Shown here: in pieces, positions 8,433 to 17,049 of the stretch
Numbering within the stretch: position 1 is the stretch's first letter
Layout of the letters: each line of letters begins with the position of its first letter
NCBI GenBank assembly: GCA_965250195.1
Contig: OZ252295.1
Coordinates: 1,426,001-1,490,000, forward strand
Direction of reading: 5' to 3'
Source of the DNA: CAUZIR01 sp965250195
GTDB taxonomy: Bacteria; Chloroflexota; Dehalococcoidia; Lucifugimonadales; UBA2962
Length of the DNA stretch: 64,000 nucleotides
Position numbers and translations under genes: made by a program
Notes under the pieces: model-generated
The model's input: the letters and a program-made list of their open reading frames with translations, nothing else
Told to the model about the DNA's origin: nothing
Database searches by the model: none

Positions 8433-9519
8433 CCCTAGCCCGAATCCAAGAGTGGAGGCCGTTAGACGGCTGCTGGACGGCGAGGAACTGGACTGCCTGC
8501 TGGTGTCCGACGCGCACAACAGGCGATACCTGTCCGGGTTCACCGGGTCTTCCGGATATCTTTTAGTCACACGGTCACAGGCCGTGCTGGCCACGGACTT
8601 TCGCTACATCGAACAGGCTGGCACCCAGGCGCACGGTTTTACCGTCCATCGCATAGGCGGTCGGTTCGACTGGCTCGGGCCGCTGCTGGCCGAACTCGAC
8701 GCAACCCGGATCGGCTTCGAATCCCAGGACCTGTCGGTTGCCACGCTCTCTGCAATGGAGCAGGCGCTCGGCGAATCGGCAAACGCGGGGGCGAAGCCGG
8801 AACTCGTCGCCACGTCTAACCTGGTAATCAAGCTCAGGGAGGTCAAAGGCACCGACGAACTCAAGGCGATAGAGCGTGCCTCGGAGATCGCCGACCAGGC
8901 ATTTGAAACCGTGGCGCCCGGCATCAGTCCCGGTCAGACCGAGGCCCACGTCGCCTGGGAACTGGAAAAGGCCATGCGCGAGATGGGCGCTGAAGGGCTC
9001 TCTTTCGACGTCATTGTCGGGGCCGGGCCGAACGGCGCTTTACCGCACCACAGGGCCGACGAAACGGTGATAAAGGCAGGCGACCCGGTGGTGATCGACA
9101 TGGGCTGCGTGTACCAGGGTTACTGCAGTGACCTGACCCGAACCGTCTGCGTGGGAGAGCCCGATCAGCGGTTTCGCGACGTGTACAATATCGTCCTTGC
9201 CGCCCAAGCCCACGCCGAGCGCGAGGTGAAGGCGGGCATGACGGGCGAGGAGACGGACGCGCTGGCCCGAGCCGTCATCGCCGAGGCTGGCCACGGCGAC
9301 CATTTCGGGCATAGCTTGGGTCACGGAGTGGGGCTTGAGGTGCACGAGCAACCGTGGGTCGGTCCCAGGGCCACCAATGTCCTGGGAAACGGTATGGTCT
9401 TTACCGTCGAGCCGGGCATTTACATCTCCGGCTGGGGCGGCGTGCGCATTGAGGACATGGCAGTAATGGAAAACGGCAGGGCGCGCATTTTGAGCACCGC
9501 CGTCAAACTGGAACTTTGA
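8425..9519 (+). CDS. pepP: Xaa-Pro aminopeptidase (M24 family)
   Basis: A 364-residue M24 metallopeptidase with creatinase-like N-terminal domain (1-~130) and pita-bread catalytic domain. The five metal ligands are visible: Asp in VIDMGCVY, Asp in YCSDLTRT, His in HSLGHGVGLEVHE, Glu in TVEPGIY and Glu in RIEDM. It removes N-terminal residues preceding proline. GTG at 8425 overlaps aroQ by eight bases. Its position directly before efp, which acts on polyproline stretches, is conserved in other phyla. Proline dipeptidase (PepQ) is an alternative label. Confidence 0.9.
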   Translation: MTDPSPNPRVEAVRRLLDGEELDCLLVSDAHNRRYLSGFTGSSGYLLVTRSQAVLATDFRYIEQAGTQAHGFTVHRIGGRFDWLGPLLAELDATRIGFESQDLSVATLSAMEQALGESANAGAKPELVATSNLVIKLREVKGTDELKAIERASEIADQAFETVAPGISPGQTEAHVAWELEKAMREMGAEGLSFDVIVGAGPNGALPHHRADETVIKAGDPVVIDMGCVYQGYCSDLTRTVCVGEPDQRFRDVYNIVLAAQAHAEREVKAGMTGEETDALARAVIAEAGHGDHFGHSLGHGVGLEVHEQPWVGPRATNVLGNGMVFTVEPGIYISGWGGVRIEDMAVMENGRARILSTAVKLEL

Positions 9520-9532
9520 GCGGAGTGCTCGG

Positions 9533-10096
9533 ATGGCAATTAGTTACGGGGACCTGAAAAAGGGCATGGCTATCGACCTCGACGGCGAGCCACACGTGGT
9601 CGTCGACTACGAGCGCTCGAAAATGCAGCAGCGCGCCCCCACCATGCGCATCAGGCTCAAGGGAATCCGCACCGGCAAGGTCATCGACAAGACGTTCAGC
9701 GGCTACGACGTCAAGCTTGAAACGGCGGAGGTAGAGCGGCGCGACGCCCAATACATCTACCGCGAGGACGACCTGTACTACTTCATGGACTCCGAGTCCT
9801 TTGAGCAGTTCCCACTGAGCAACGACCTGCTGGGCGATGTGACCAAATACATGGTCGAGGAGGTCCAAGTGGAGCTGGTGCTCCACGACGGCAACCCGAT
9901 AGCCGTAGATCTTCCCATAACGGTCGATCTGAAGATCGCCGAGACCGGACCGTCCTTTAAGGGCGACACGGCCCAGGGCGGGACCAAGCCGGCGACTCTC
10001 GAGACCGGCCTCATCGTAAATATCCCACTCTTCGTTGACTCAGGGGAGACGATCAAGGTCGACACCCGATCTGGAGAGTACCTGTCCCGGGTCTGA
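9533..10096 (+). CDS. efp: Elongation factor P with an atypical modification loop
   Basis: A 187-residue EF-P with the usual three domains: KOW-like domain I (1-~65), OB domain II (~66-128) and domain III ending in DTRSGEYLSRV, with the EF-P signature GLIVNIPLFVDSGETIKVDTR. EF-P enters the ribosomal E site and relieves stalling at polyproline. The loop tip is unusual: residues 29-37 read SKMQQRAPT, so the lysine that E. coli beta-lysylates (Lys34) aligns with Gln33, next to Arg34. The loop has the normal length. Which modification, if any, is used cannot be told. xseA begins five bases after the stop. Confidence 0.95.
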   Translation: MAISYGDLKKGMAIDLDGEPHVVVDYERSKMQQRAPTMRIRLKGIRTGKVIDKTFSGYDVKLETAEVERRDAQYIYREDDLYYFMDSESFEQFPLSNDLLGDVTKYMVEEVQVELVLHDGNPIAVDLPITVDLKIAETGPSFKGDTAQGGTKPATLETGLIVNIPLFVDSGETIKVDTRSGEYLSRV

Positions 10097-10100
10097 CGCT

Positions 10101-11318
10101 ATGACGTCGACGCGGGTACACCCGGTTTCCGAGGTCACCGGCTATCTGCGTGACCTGCTTGGCGCAGACCCCGTCGTCTCAGACATCTGGGTTAGCGGCG
10201 AGGTGTCGAATCTCGCCCGACCGGGCTCCGGCCACGCCTACTTCAACCTGCGTGACGAGGCCGCTACGCTGCGCTGCGCCATGTTCAAATATTCCGGCAC
10301 CGGCGCTGACCTGCTCGACAACGGCGCGGCGGTGATAGCCCACGGTAAGGTCTCGATATATCCCGCCCGGGGCGAACTACAGCTCGTCGTCGACCTGGTC
10401 CAACCAGAGGGCGTGGGCGAGCTTCAGCTCCGCTTTGAAGAGCTAAAGGCCAGACTGGAACGAGAGGGCCTGTTCGAGAAGTCCCGCAAGCGCCCCATTC
10501 CACGGTTCCCGAAAAAGGTGGCCGTCGTTACCTCGCCGACCGGGGCGGTCTGGCACGACATCCAGAACGTCATTGGTAGGCGCTACCCTCTCGCAGAACT
10601 GTTGCTCGCGCCTACGCCGGTGCAGGGCGACGCCGCAGCCGCCGGTATCGCCGAAGCGCTGGGTGCTGTTGGTGCGCTCGGCGACGGGGGCGACGTCGAT
10701 GTCGTCATCCTGGCGCGCGGCGGTGGGTCGGCGGAGGACCTGTGGCCGTTCAACGAAGAGGTCGTGGCCCGCGCCGTCTTTTCGTCCACTGTGCCGGTGA
10801 TAAGCGCCGTCGGCCACGAGACCGATGTGTCCATTTCCGACTGGGTGGCCGACGTTCGCGCGCCCACGCCGTCTGCGGCGGCAGAGATGGCCGTGCCCGA
10901 CCGGGGCGAGATCATGGCGAGTGTCGCGGCCATGATCCGGGCTGCCGACAGCGCAGCAACCGGTGTACTCCAGGGGGCCAGGCTCGGACTTGACAGTCTG
11001 GACGCCCGGTTGGGCCGGGCCGTTCCCGATATGGACTCGATGCGAATGCGCGTCGACGAGTTGCTCGGCACGGCGGCCGCTCACCTTCGGGCGGCGGTGA
11101 ATTCCTCGTCGGCGTACGTGGCGGGTCTGAGCGCACGGTTGGAGACGCTAAGCCCGATCGGCACCCTTGCCAGGGGGTATGCGATTGTGCAGGTGGGTGC
11201 CGAGGGAACCGTCGTCAGCGATGCGACTGGCCTCGCTCCTGGGGACACGGCGTCTGTGACCCTGGCACAGGGCGCTTTCGATGCAGAAGTAATAACGGTC
11301 ACGGAGCCAAAGCCATGA
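10101..11318 (+). CDS. xseA: Exodeoxyribonuclease VII large subunit
   Basis: A 405-residue XseA with N-terminal OB fold (1-~100; SDIWVSGEVSNLARPGSGHAYF), catalytic domain with TSPTGAVWHDI, ARGGGSAEDLWPFN and SAVGHETD, and a C-terminal coiled region ending in LARGYAIV. With XseB it degrades single-stranded DNA in both directions. An in-frame extension back to 10035 overlaps efp, so ATG 10101 is preferred. It overlaps xseB by four bases (ATGA). Confidence 0.95.
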   Translation: MTSTRVHPVSEVTGYLRDLLGADPVVSDIWVSGEVSNLARPGSGHAYFNLRDEAATLRCAMFKYSGTGADLLDNGAAVIAHGKVSIYPARGELQLVVDLVQPEGVGELQLRFEELKARLEREGLFEKSRKRPIPRFPKKVAVVTSPTGAVWHDIQNVIGRRYPLAELLLAPTPVQGDAAAAGIAEALGAVGALGDGGDVDVVILARGGGSAEDLWPFNEEVVARAVFSSTVPVISAVGHETDVSISDWVADVRAPTPSAAAEMAVPDRGEIMASVAAMIRAADSAATGVLQGARLGLDSLDARLGRAVPDMDSMRMRVDELLGTAAAHLRAAVNSSSAYVAGLSARLETLSPIGTLARGYAIVQVGAEGTVVSDATGLAPGDTASVTLAQGAFDAEVITVTEPKP

Positions 11319-11641
11319 CAGAAGACGAGAAACCAAAAAAGGGTCGCGCCGCGGTGTCCCCCAAGTCGTTCGAGGAGGCGCTCAAGGCGTTGGAGGAAAC
11401 CGTCCAGCGACTTGAGTCCGGCGGCCTGACGCTCGACGAGTCGGCCAGGCTCTACGAAGAGGGCGTCAAGCTGGCGCGCTTCTGTAGCGAGCGCGTTGCC
11501 GCGGCCGAGCTCAAGATCACCAAGATAAAAACCGCATACGGCGAGCAGATGCGGTTTCTTGACGACGGCGATGACGGAGGGGACGGCGAGCCCGGAGAAG
11601 AAAGAGATGAAATCGAAGAGGACTCGTCTCTTAGCCAGTGA
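11315..11641 (+). CDS. xseB: Exodeoxyribonuclease VII small subunit
   Basis: A 108-residue protein whose residues ~15-75 are the XseB helical hairpin (SFEEALKALEETVQRLESGG, then LTLDESARLYEEGVKLARFC). The last ~30 residues are an acidic, Gly/Asp/Glu-rich tail (DDGDDGGDGEPGEERDEIEE) that makes it longer than the usual ~80 residues. Several copies bind each XseA. It is translationally coupled to xseA upstream and to the PHP gene downstream (GTGA). Confidence 0.93.
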   Translation: MTEDEKPKKGRAAVSPKSFEEALKALEETVQRLESGGLTLDESARLYEEGVKLARFCSERVAAAELKITKIKTAYGEQMRFLDDGDDGGDGEPGEERDEIEEDSSLSQ

Positions 11642-12288
11642 CCAGGGCCGATTTCCACATCCACACCGAGCATTCCCCGGACTCGGTCCTGCCCGTGCGG
11701 TCGCTGGTGAAGCGCTGCCAGGCAAAGGGTCTGGGGCTCATCGCCGTTACCGATCACAACTCGCTCGCCGGTGCGCTGGAGGCCCGTGAGTTGGCCGACT
11801 TCCCGGTGATTGTTGGTGAAGAAGTCACGACGGCAGACGGGGAGCTGACCGGCCTGTTCCTGACCAACACCGTCCCCAGGGGCCTGACTGCGGTGGAGAC
11901 GGCGAAGCGCATAAAAGACCAGGGCGGGCTGGTGTCCATCCCCCACCCGTTCGATGTGTTTCGCCGTAACGTAATCAGCCCGCAGGCCCTGCCTGAGGTC
12001 GTCAAGCTGGCTGACATTGCCGAGGGCTTCAACGCCCGCAACACGTTCGCCTCGGCCAACGCTCGCGCCAAGGAGCTGGCGGCCTCGGAGGGCCTGGTGA
12101 TGACGGCCGTTACCGACTCTCACACAGCCATCGAAGTGGGCCGGGCCTACACCGAGCTTCAGTTGAGCGACGTCTCGCCCGAAAGCTTGCTGGCCGCCCT
12201 TTCGTCAGCACGCCTGGTCGAGCGCCCCATCACCCCGCTGATCCACCTGCTGACCTCCGTCACCAAGCTTCGTAAACGCCTCTTCTAA
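11638..12288 (+). CDS. PHP-domain phosphoesterase
   Basis: A 216-residue PHP-fold protein. The metal-binding motifs are present: ADFHIHTEHSPDS near the start, VTDHNS (~residues 38-43), GEEVTT, PHPFD and TDSHT. Stand-alone PHP proteins hydrolyse phosphate esters, for example nucleoside 3',5'-bisphosphates or short oligoribonucleotides. Coupling to xseAB hints at a nucleotide substrate, which is an inference. The GTG start overlaps the xseB stop by four bases. Confidence 0.85.
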   Translation: MTRADFHIHTEHSPDSVLPVRSLVKRCQAKGLGLIAVTDHNSLAGALEARELADFPVIVGEEVTTADGELTGLFLTNTVPRGLTAVETAKRIKDQGGLVSIPHPFDVFRRNVISPQALPEVVKLADIAEGFNARNTFASANARAKELAASEGLVMTAVTDSHTAIEVGRAYTELQLSDVSPESLLAALSSARLVERPITPLIHLLTSVTKLRKRLF

Positions 12289-12380
12289 TTACGGTCGGGC
12301 TGCCGCCGGACCTTCTGTGCAGGGCCATCCCAGGCTATCCGGAGCCTACCTGAATGGGGTGCTGTAACGTAGAAACAGGC

Positions 12381-13427
12381 ATGCAGAACTTCTTCAAGGG
12401 AGCCCCAAGCAAGGGCCCGGGTTTCGGCATGAGCTTTCCGGGACCCGGGAGGCCTTCGAACCTGACCTACGGCCTCATCGCGATCAACGTGGTCATGCTG
12501 ATCGCTTTGGAGATTGGGGGCGGCTCCACAAACAGGCAAACCCTACTCGATTTCGGAGCCATGTCCGGGCTAGAGATCGCCGGTGGTGATTACTGGCGCC
12601 TGTTCACCGCCATGTTTCTGCACGTCGGTCTCTGGCACCTGTTGGTCAACTCAGTTGGCTTGTTCATTATCGGACGCCTGGTAGAGAGCGTCTTCGGCCC
12701 GTTCCGTTTCGCCCTGCTCTACGTCCTTTCAGGACTGTTCGGCTCCCTCGCCTCCTACCTGGTCGACGTCAACTCGGACGCCGCCGCCGCCGGGGCCAGC
12801 GGTGCGGTCTTCGGCATTCTCGGGGTAATGGCCGCCTACTTCGCCGCCCAGCGCAATGTCATGGGCAGGACGGCGCAACAGATCCTTTACGGGTTACTCG
12901 CCCTGGCAGCCATAAACCTGGTAATCAGCCAGTTGAACCCGGGCATCGACAACTGGGCCCATCTAGGCGGATTTGCCGCCGGTTTTGGGCTGGGATACGC
13001 CCTTACGCCAAGTTACGATGTCGTCCGCTCCGTGACGGGCCAGCCGATGGGCTTTACCGAGCGCCACGGTGGGCAGACGAAGGGCCTCTGGGTAGCGGCG
13101 CTGGCGATCGCAGTCCTGGTTCTCGGCGTGTGGGCTGGGACGGCCTCCCTCCCGGCGAGTGCTGCCACTCACGTGCGCGATGCCGAGCAACTGTTTGACC
13201 AGGGCAATTTCGAGGCGGCCCTGGCCAAAATCGATAGGGCCTTCGATGTGGGCGGCGGTCCGACGAGGGCGCTCGGGCGCGCCTATTTTCTTCGGGGTCA
13301 GATCAGGGTAGAGAGGGGAGACAGGGCAGGGGCCATCTCGGACCTGGTGCAGGCGGGCAGCCTGGGTGACGACCGGACCAAGCGTTCTGCGAGTGAACTG
13401 CTTGACCAAATGAACAGCGATTCCTGA
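12381..13427 (+). CDS. Rhomboid family intramembrane serine protease with C-terminal TPR
   Basis: A 348-residue membrane protein. Rhomboid motifs are clear: HVGLWHLLVNSVGLFIIG in the second helix region, the catalytic serine in GASGAVFGILG, and the histidine in NWAHLGGFAAG. After the last helix (~residues 230-255) come two TPR-like helical repeats (AEQLFDQGNFEAALAKIDRA and AYFLRGQIRVERGDRAGAIS). Rhomboids cleave membrane-spanning substrates; the TPR tail could recruit a partner. The open frame also has ATG 12354. ATG 12381 is preferred because a TGCTGTAAC box (12360-12368) lies just before it, suggesting a very short leader. Confidence 0.88.
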   Translation: MQNFFKGAPSKGPGFGMSFPGPGRPSNLTYGLIAINVVMLIALEIGGGSTNRQTLLDFGAMSGLEIAGGDYWRLFTAMFLHVGLWHLLVNSVGLFIIGRLVESVFGPFRFALLYVLSGLFGSLASYLVDVNSDAAAAGASGAVFGILGVMAAYFAAQRNVMGRTAQQILYGLLALAAINLVISQLNPGIDNWAHLGGFAAGFGLGYALTPSYDVVRSVTGQPMGFTERHGGQTKGLWVAALAIAVLVLGVWAGTASLPASAATHVRDAEQLFDQGNFEAALAKIDRAFDVGGGPTRALGRAYFLRGQIRVERGDRAGAISDLVQAGSLGDDRTKRSASELLDQMNSDS

Positions 13428-13484
13428 CACAATGGGGCCTGCCTTAATGACCCATTCAACTTTTGTGATTGTAGGAGACCGGAC

Positions 13485-14834
13485 ATGACGAACGCGCTCG
13501 ACCGAATAGAAGCCAGGACGCCGAAATCCAAGGCCATTTACGAGCGCTCGGGGGACGTGCTGGCACAGGAGATCGTCGACACCGTCACCATGCCCCATCC
13601 GGTGTACATCGAATCGGCGAAGGGTTCCAAGCTCACCGATGTGGACGGCAACGAGTACATCGATCTGGTCGGCGGATTTGGCCCCCACGTATTGGGCCAC
13701 GCCCCCGACGTGGTGGTCGAGGCCCTACGAAAGGCTGTCGGCGGCGGCGTTCAGTTCGGTCTGCATAACCCGTATCAAGAGCCGCTGGCCAGGCTCATAG
13801 TCGATGCCGTGGCCTGTGCCGAGAAGGTCGTGTTCGCCAACAGTGGGACCGAGGCCAGCATGTACGCCATTCGGGCGGCGCGTGCGTTCTCAGGCAAGAC
13901 AAAAATCGCCATGTTCGAAGGCGGCTTCCACGGCGCCCACGACTACGTCCTGGCCAAGGTGGACACGTCCAGCCCGGTCGACGCTCCCACGTCTTACCCC
14001 ATGGGCGACGGCATTCCGGCGGAGACCCGCAGTACGCTCATGATGCTGCCGTACATGAACGAGGGCGCTTTCGACATGATCCGCGAGCACAAGGACGAGA
14101 TCGCACTGGTGATGATCGAGCCGGTGCAAGGCTCTCATCCCCGTCTCGACGCCGGGGATTTTCTGGCCCAACTCGTAGAAGTGTGCAGGGAAGTCGGAGT
14201 GCTGTGCCTGTTTGACGAGGTCATTACCGGCTTTCGCCTGGCATTCGGTGGGGCGCAGGAGTTCTTCGGCGTCACCCCCGACATGGCAATCTTCGGCAAA
14301 GCTCCCGGTGGGGGAATGCCCCTGGGGGTGATCGCCGGCCGAAACGACGTGATGAGCGTGTTCACCCGGCAATTCGAAATATACGACGACGACGGCGGCG
14401 GCGGGGCCAGCGTGTTCACCGCCGGCACCTTTAGCGGCAACCCCATGACGATGGCGGCGGGTACGGCGGCCATTACCTACATGCGAGACAACCCGGACAT
14501 GTACGGCCATATTGCCGACATGGGCACGCGGCTGGCAGAGGGGGTAAACGCGTTCTGCCAGGCCGAGGAGATTCCGGCGGTAATGTCCAGCGCCCTTTCG
14601 ATGTTCTACTTCCGCATGCAACCGGGCGGCAAAATAGACACGGTCAGGGACATCGACCGCTCCCTCAAGGAAGCGGAGGACGTGTTCATGGCCAATTTGC
14701 TCGACAAGGGCGTGATGATGGCCCCAATCCATATCGGCTACGTCGGCGTCGGGCACTCGGTTGAGGACATCGACGCGGCGATCAGTGCAATAACGGAATC
14801 TCTGAGTGAGGTTCGCGCCGCCGGACTGATTTAG
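13485..14834 (+). CDS. Class III aminotransferase, HemL-like, substrate unknown
   Basis: A 449-residue PLP enzyme of the class III (glutamate-1-semialdehyde aminomutase/omega-transaminase) family. NSGTEASMYAIRAAR binds phosphate, Asp244 (LFDEVITGFR) contacts the pyridine nitrogen and Lys272 (FGKAPGGGMPLG) is the Schiff-base lysine. The N-terminus lacks the usual HemL start region and the protein is longer than typical HemL (~430), so true HemL function is uncertain. AGGAG precedes the start. The next gene, 46 bases on, is a formyltransferase homologue, so the two may act in one pathway. Confidence 0.85.
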   Translation: MTNALDRIEARTPKSKAIYERSGDVLAQEIVDTVTMPHPVYIESAKGSKLTDVDGNEYIDLVGGFGPHVLGHAPDVVVEALRKAVGGGVQFGLHNPYQEPLARLIVDAVACAEKVVFANSGTEASMYAIRAARAFSGKTKIAMFEGGFHGAHDYVLAKVDTSSPVDAPTSYPMGDGIPAETRSTLMMLPYMNEGAFDMIREHKDEIALVMIEPVQGSHPRLDAGDFLAQLVEVCREVGVLCLFDEVITGFRLAFGGAQEFFGVTPDMAIFGKAPGGGMPLGVIAGRNDVMSVFTRQFEIYDDDGGGGASVFTAGTFSGNPMTMAAGTAAITYMRDNPDMYGHIADMGTRLAEGVNAFCQAEEIPAVMSSALSMFYFRMQPGGKIDTVRDIDRSLKEAEDVFMANLLDKGVMMAPIHIGYVGVGHSVEDIDAAISAITESLSEVRAAGLI

Positions 14835-14880
14835 GGCAGGCTCGATCCAAGACGGGCCCGGTTTTAGGGCGAGAAAGAAA

Positions 14881-15678
14881 ATGCTGCGTCTCGGCTGGCT
14901 AACCACGGCCCGGGGACCGGGCTCCCGGGGGTTCTTTGAAGTCGTCCGAGGGGCGATCGACACGGGAACCCTTGAAGCACGCATCGAGTACGTCTTCAGC
15001 AACCGCGAGCGGGGCGAGGGAGACGGCAGCGACTCGTTCTTTGACCTGGTAAACAGCGCTGGCATTCCACTCGTCAATCTGTCTTCCAGGCGTTTTAGAC
15101 GGGAACACGGCGGAGGCTCCTGGGCCGCGCATCGCGTGGACTTTCATTCTCAGGTACTCGGCCTGCTAGCCGGTTTCGAGGTCGATGCCTGCGTGCTGGC
15201 TGGCTACATGCTCATCGTCAGTGACGAGATGACCCGGCGCCTCACGCTCATCAACCTGCACCCGGCACTGCCGGACGGTCCGGAAGGGACGTGGCAGGAA
15301 GTGATATGGGAGCTGATTGACCGAAAGGCGACTGAGAGCGGCGTCATGGCCCACATCGCTACCGAGGCGCTGGACGCCGGGCCAGTATTGGCCCATTGTG
15401 CTTACCCCATTCGGGGCAGCGGTTACGATCAACTCTGGAACGACGCCGGTGGCACCTCTATCGAGGAACTTCAGGCGACGGGCGAGGAGCAGCCGCTGTT
15501 CGCGGCGATAAGGCGAGAGGGCATACGGCATGAGCGGCCGCTGCTGCTGGAGGCGCTCCGTGCCCTTGCATCCGGTCGGTTGGGAGTCGAGAAACGACTC
15601 GTCACCGACGAATCGCGCGCGGAACTAAAGAACGGGCTGCAACTGGATGCCGAGGTCGACGCGTACCTAAACTCCTAG
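14881..15678 (+). CDS. PurN/Fmt-like formyltransferase family protein
   Basis: A 265-residue protein. Its middle resembles 10-formyltetrahydrofolate-dependent formyltransferases: the Asn-x-His pair Asn125/His127 in LINLHPALP and the catalytic Asp165 in EALDAGPVLAHC. PurN acts on glycinamide ribonucleotide in purine synthesis, but here the loop after HPALP (DGPEGTWQEVIW) and a ~60-residue C-terminal extension differ from PurN, and the gene lies beside an aminotransferase. The substrate may be another amine. Its TAG stop and the clpX stop on the other strand share the tetranucleotide CTAG. Confidence 0.75.
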   Translation: MLRLGWLTTARGPGSRGFFEVVRGAIDTGTLEARIEYVFSNRERGEGDGSDSFFDLVNSAGIPLVNLSSRRFRREHGGGSWAAHRVDFHSQVLGLLAGFEVDACVLAGYMLIVSDEMTRRLTLINLHPALPDGPEGTWQEVIWELIDRKATESGVMAHIATEALDAGPVLAHCAYPIRGSGYDQLWNDAGGTSIEELQATGEEQPLFAAIRREGIRHERPLLLEALRALASGRLGVEKRLVTDESRAELKNGLQLDAEVDAYLNS

Positions 15679-16991
15679 GCCGTCTTTTGCTCCTCAATGG
15701 GTTCTGCGGGGCGCTCAACCGGCCTGAATATTTCACCGGCCTCGTTGATCATCGAGACCAACGCCTCTCCGCGGATGGCCTCCGCTCCCACGACGCACTT
15801 TGTCACGCCCTTCATGCTGGGCAACTCGTACATCGCGTCCAGTAGCGCGCTTTCGAGGATGGTTCGCAGGCCTCTTGCACCGGTCTTGTTTTCGATGGCC
15901 AATTCGGCCGCGGTCTGAAGGGCGTCCGGAGTGAACTCCAGCGCCACGTCTTCCATGTCGAACAGGCACTGGTACTGGCGAACGAATGCGTTCTTGGGCT
16001 CCGTGAGCACCCGAACGAGAGCGTCGGTGTCTAGCTCTTCCAGCCCGACTACGACGGGCAGCCGACCGACGAATTCGGGTATGAAACCGTACTCCAGCAG
16101 GTCGTCGGAGCTGACCTCGCTATACAGCGATTCGAGATTGGGCTTCGCCTCATCGTCTTCCGGGACGGACCTGAACCCGAGTCTGAACTTGTCCTTGGCG
16201 ACCCGCCGCTCGATGACCTCTTCGAGGCCTTCGAACGCACCGCCGCACATGAACAAAATGTTGTCCGTCTTTATCTGTAAAAAGTCCTGGTGAGGGTGTT
16301 TTCGCCCGCCCTGGGGCGGGACGTTGGCCACCGAACCCTCGATGATCTTGAGCAAGGCCTGCTGAACACCCTCCCCTGAGACGTCACGAGTTATGGACGG
16401 GTTGGGGCTCTTGCGGGCGATCTTGTCGATCTCGTCGATGTAGATGATCCCTTGCTCGGCCCTGGTGACGTCGTAGTCAGCGGCGTGGATGAGCCGGAGC
16501 AGGATGTTCTCGACGTCTTCACCGACGTAGCCCGCTTCGGTAAGAGACGTGGCGTCGGCAATGGCAAATGGGACATCCAGAACTTTCGCCAGAGACTGTG
16601 CGAGCAGCGTCTTGCCCGACCCCGCGGGTCCCAGCATCAGGACGTTCGCCTTTTGTACCTCGACGTCGTCTTGCTGCTGGTTGGACCAGATGCGCTTGTA
16701 GTGGTTGTAGACGGCCACGCTCAGGACTTTCTTGGCCTGGTGCTGACCGACCACGTACTCGTCGAGGCGCTCAAGGAGCCACTTGGGGTTGAGCCCTTTG
16801 GACATCAGACCCTTGGATTCAGATGACGGTGTGGGCGTCTCCTCGGTGATGATCTGCTCGCAGAGCGTCACGCACTCGTCGCAGATGAACACCCGGTCGG
16901 GCCCGGCGATCAGACGCTTTACTTGAGCCTGGGCCTTTCCGCAGAAAGAACACTGATAGTTGGCGGAGCTGCCGCGTGTTGAGGTGGCCAT
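15675..16991 (-). CDS. clpX: ATP-dependent Clp protease ATP-binding subunit ClpX
   Basis: A 438-residue AAA+ unfoldase. The N-terminal C4 zinc finger uses Cys14, Cys17, Cys37 and Cys40 (CSFC...CDEC) and binds adaptors and substrates. The Walker A is GPAGSGKTLLAQ, where most ClpX have GPTGSGKT; Walker B is IIYIDEIDKI; the C-terminal small domain (TGARGLRTILE) follows. Hexameric ClpX feeds unfolded proteins to ClpP. It is the last gene of tig-clpP-clpX, 58 bases after clpP. Confidence 0.97.
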   Translation of the reverse strand: MATSTRGSSANYQCSFCGKAQAQVKRLIAGPDRVFICDECVTLCEQIITEETPTPSSESKGLMSKGLNPKWLLERLDEYVVGQHQAKKVLSVAVYNHYKRIWSNQQQDDVEVQKANVLMLGPAGSGKTLLAQSLAKVLDVPFAIADATSLTEAGYVGEDVENILLRLIHAADYDVTRAEQGIIYIDEIDKIARKSPNPSITRDVSGEGVQQALLKIIEGSVANVPPQGGRKHPHQDFLQIKTDNILFMCGGAFEGLEEVIERRVAKDKFRLGFRSVPEDDEAKPNLESLYSEVSSDDLLEYGFIPEFVGRLPVVVGLEELDTDALVRVLTEPKNAFVRQYQCLFDMEDVALEFTPDALQTAAELAIENKTGARGLRTILESALLDAMYELPSMKGVTKCVVGAEAIRGEALVSMINEAGEIFRPVERPAEPIEEQKTA

Positions 16992-17049
16992 AACCCTCCG
17001 GCTCTTTAGCTTAAAACAACCCGTCTATCGGTCAAGGGCAACTCGCCCA

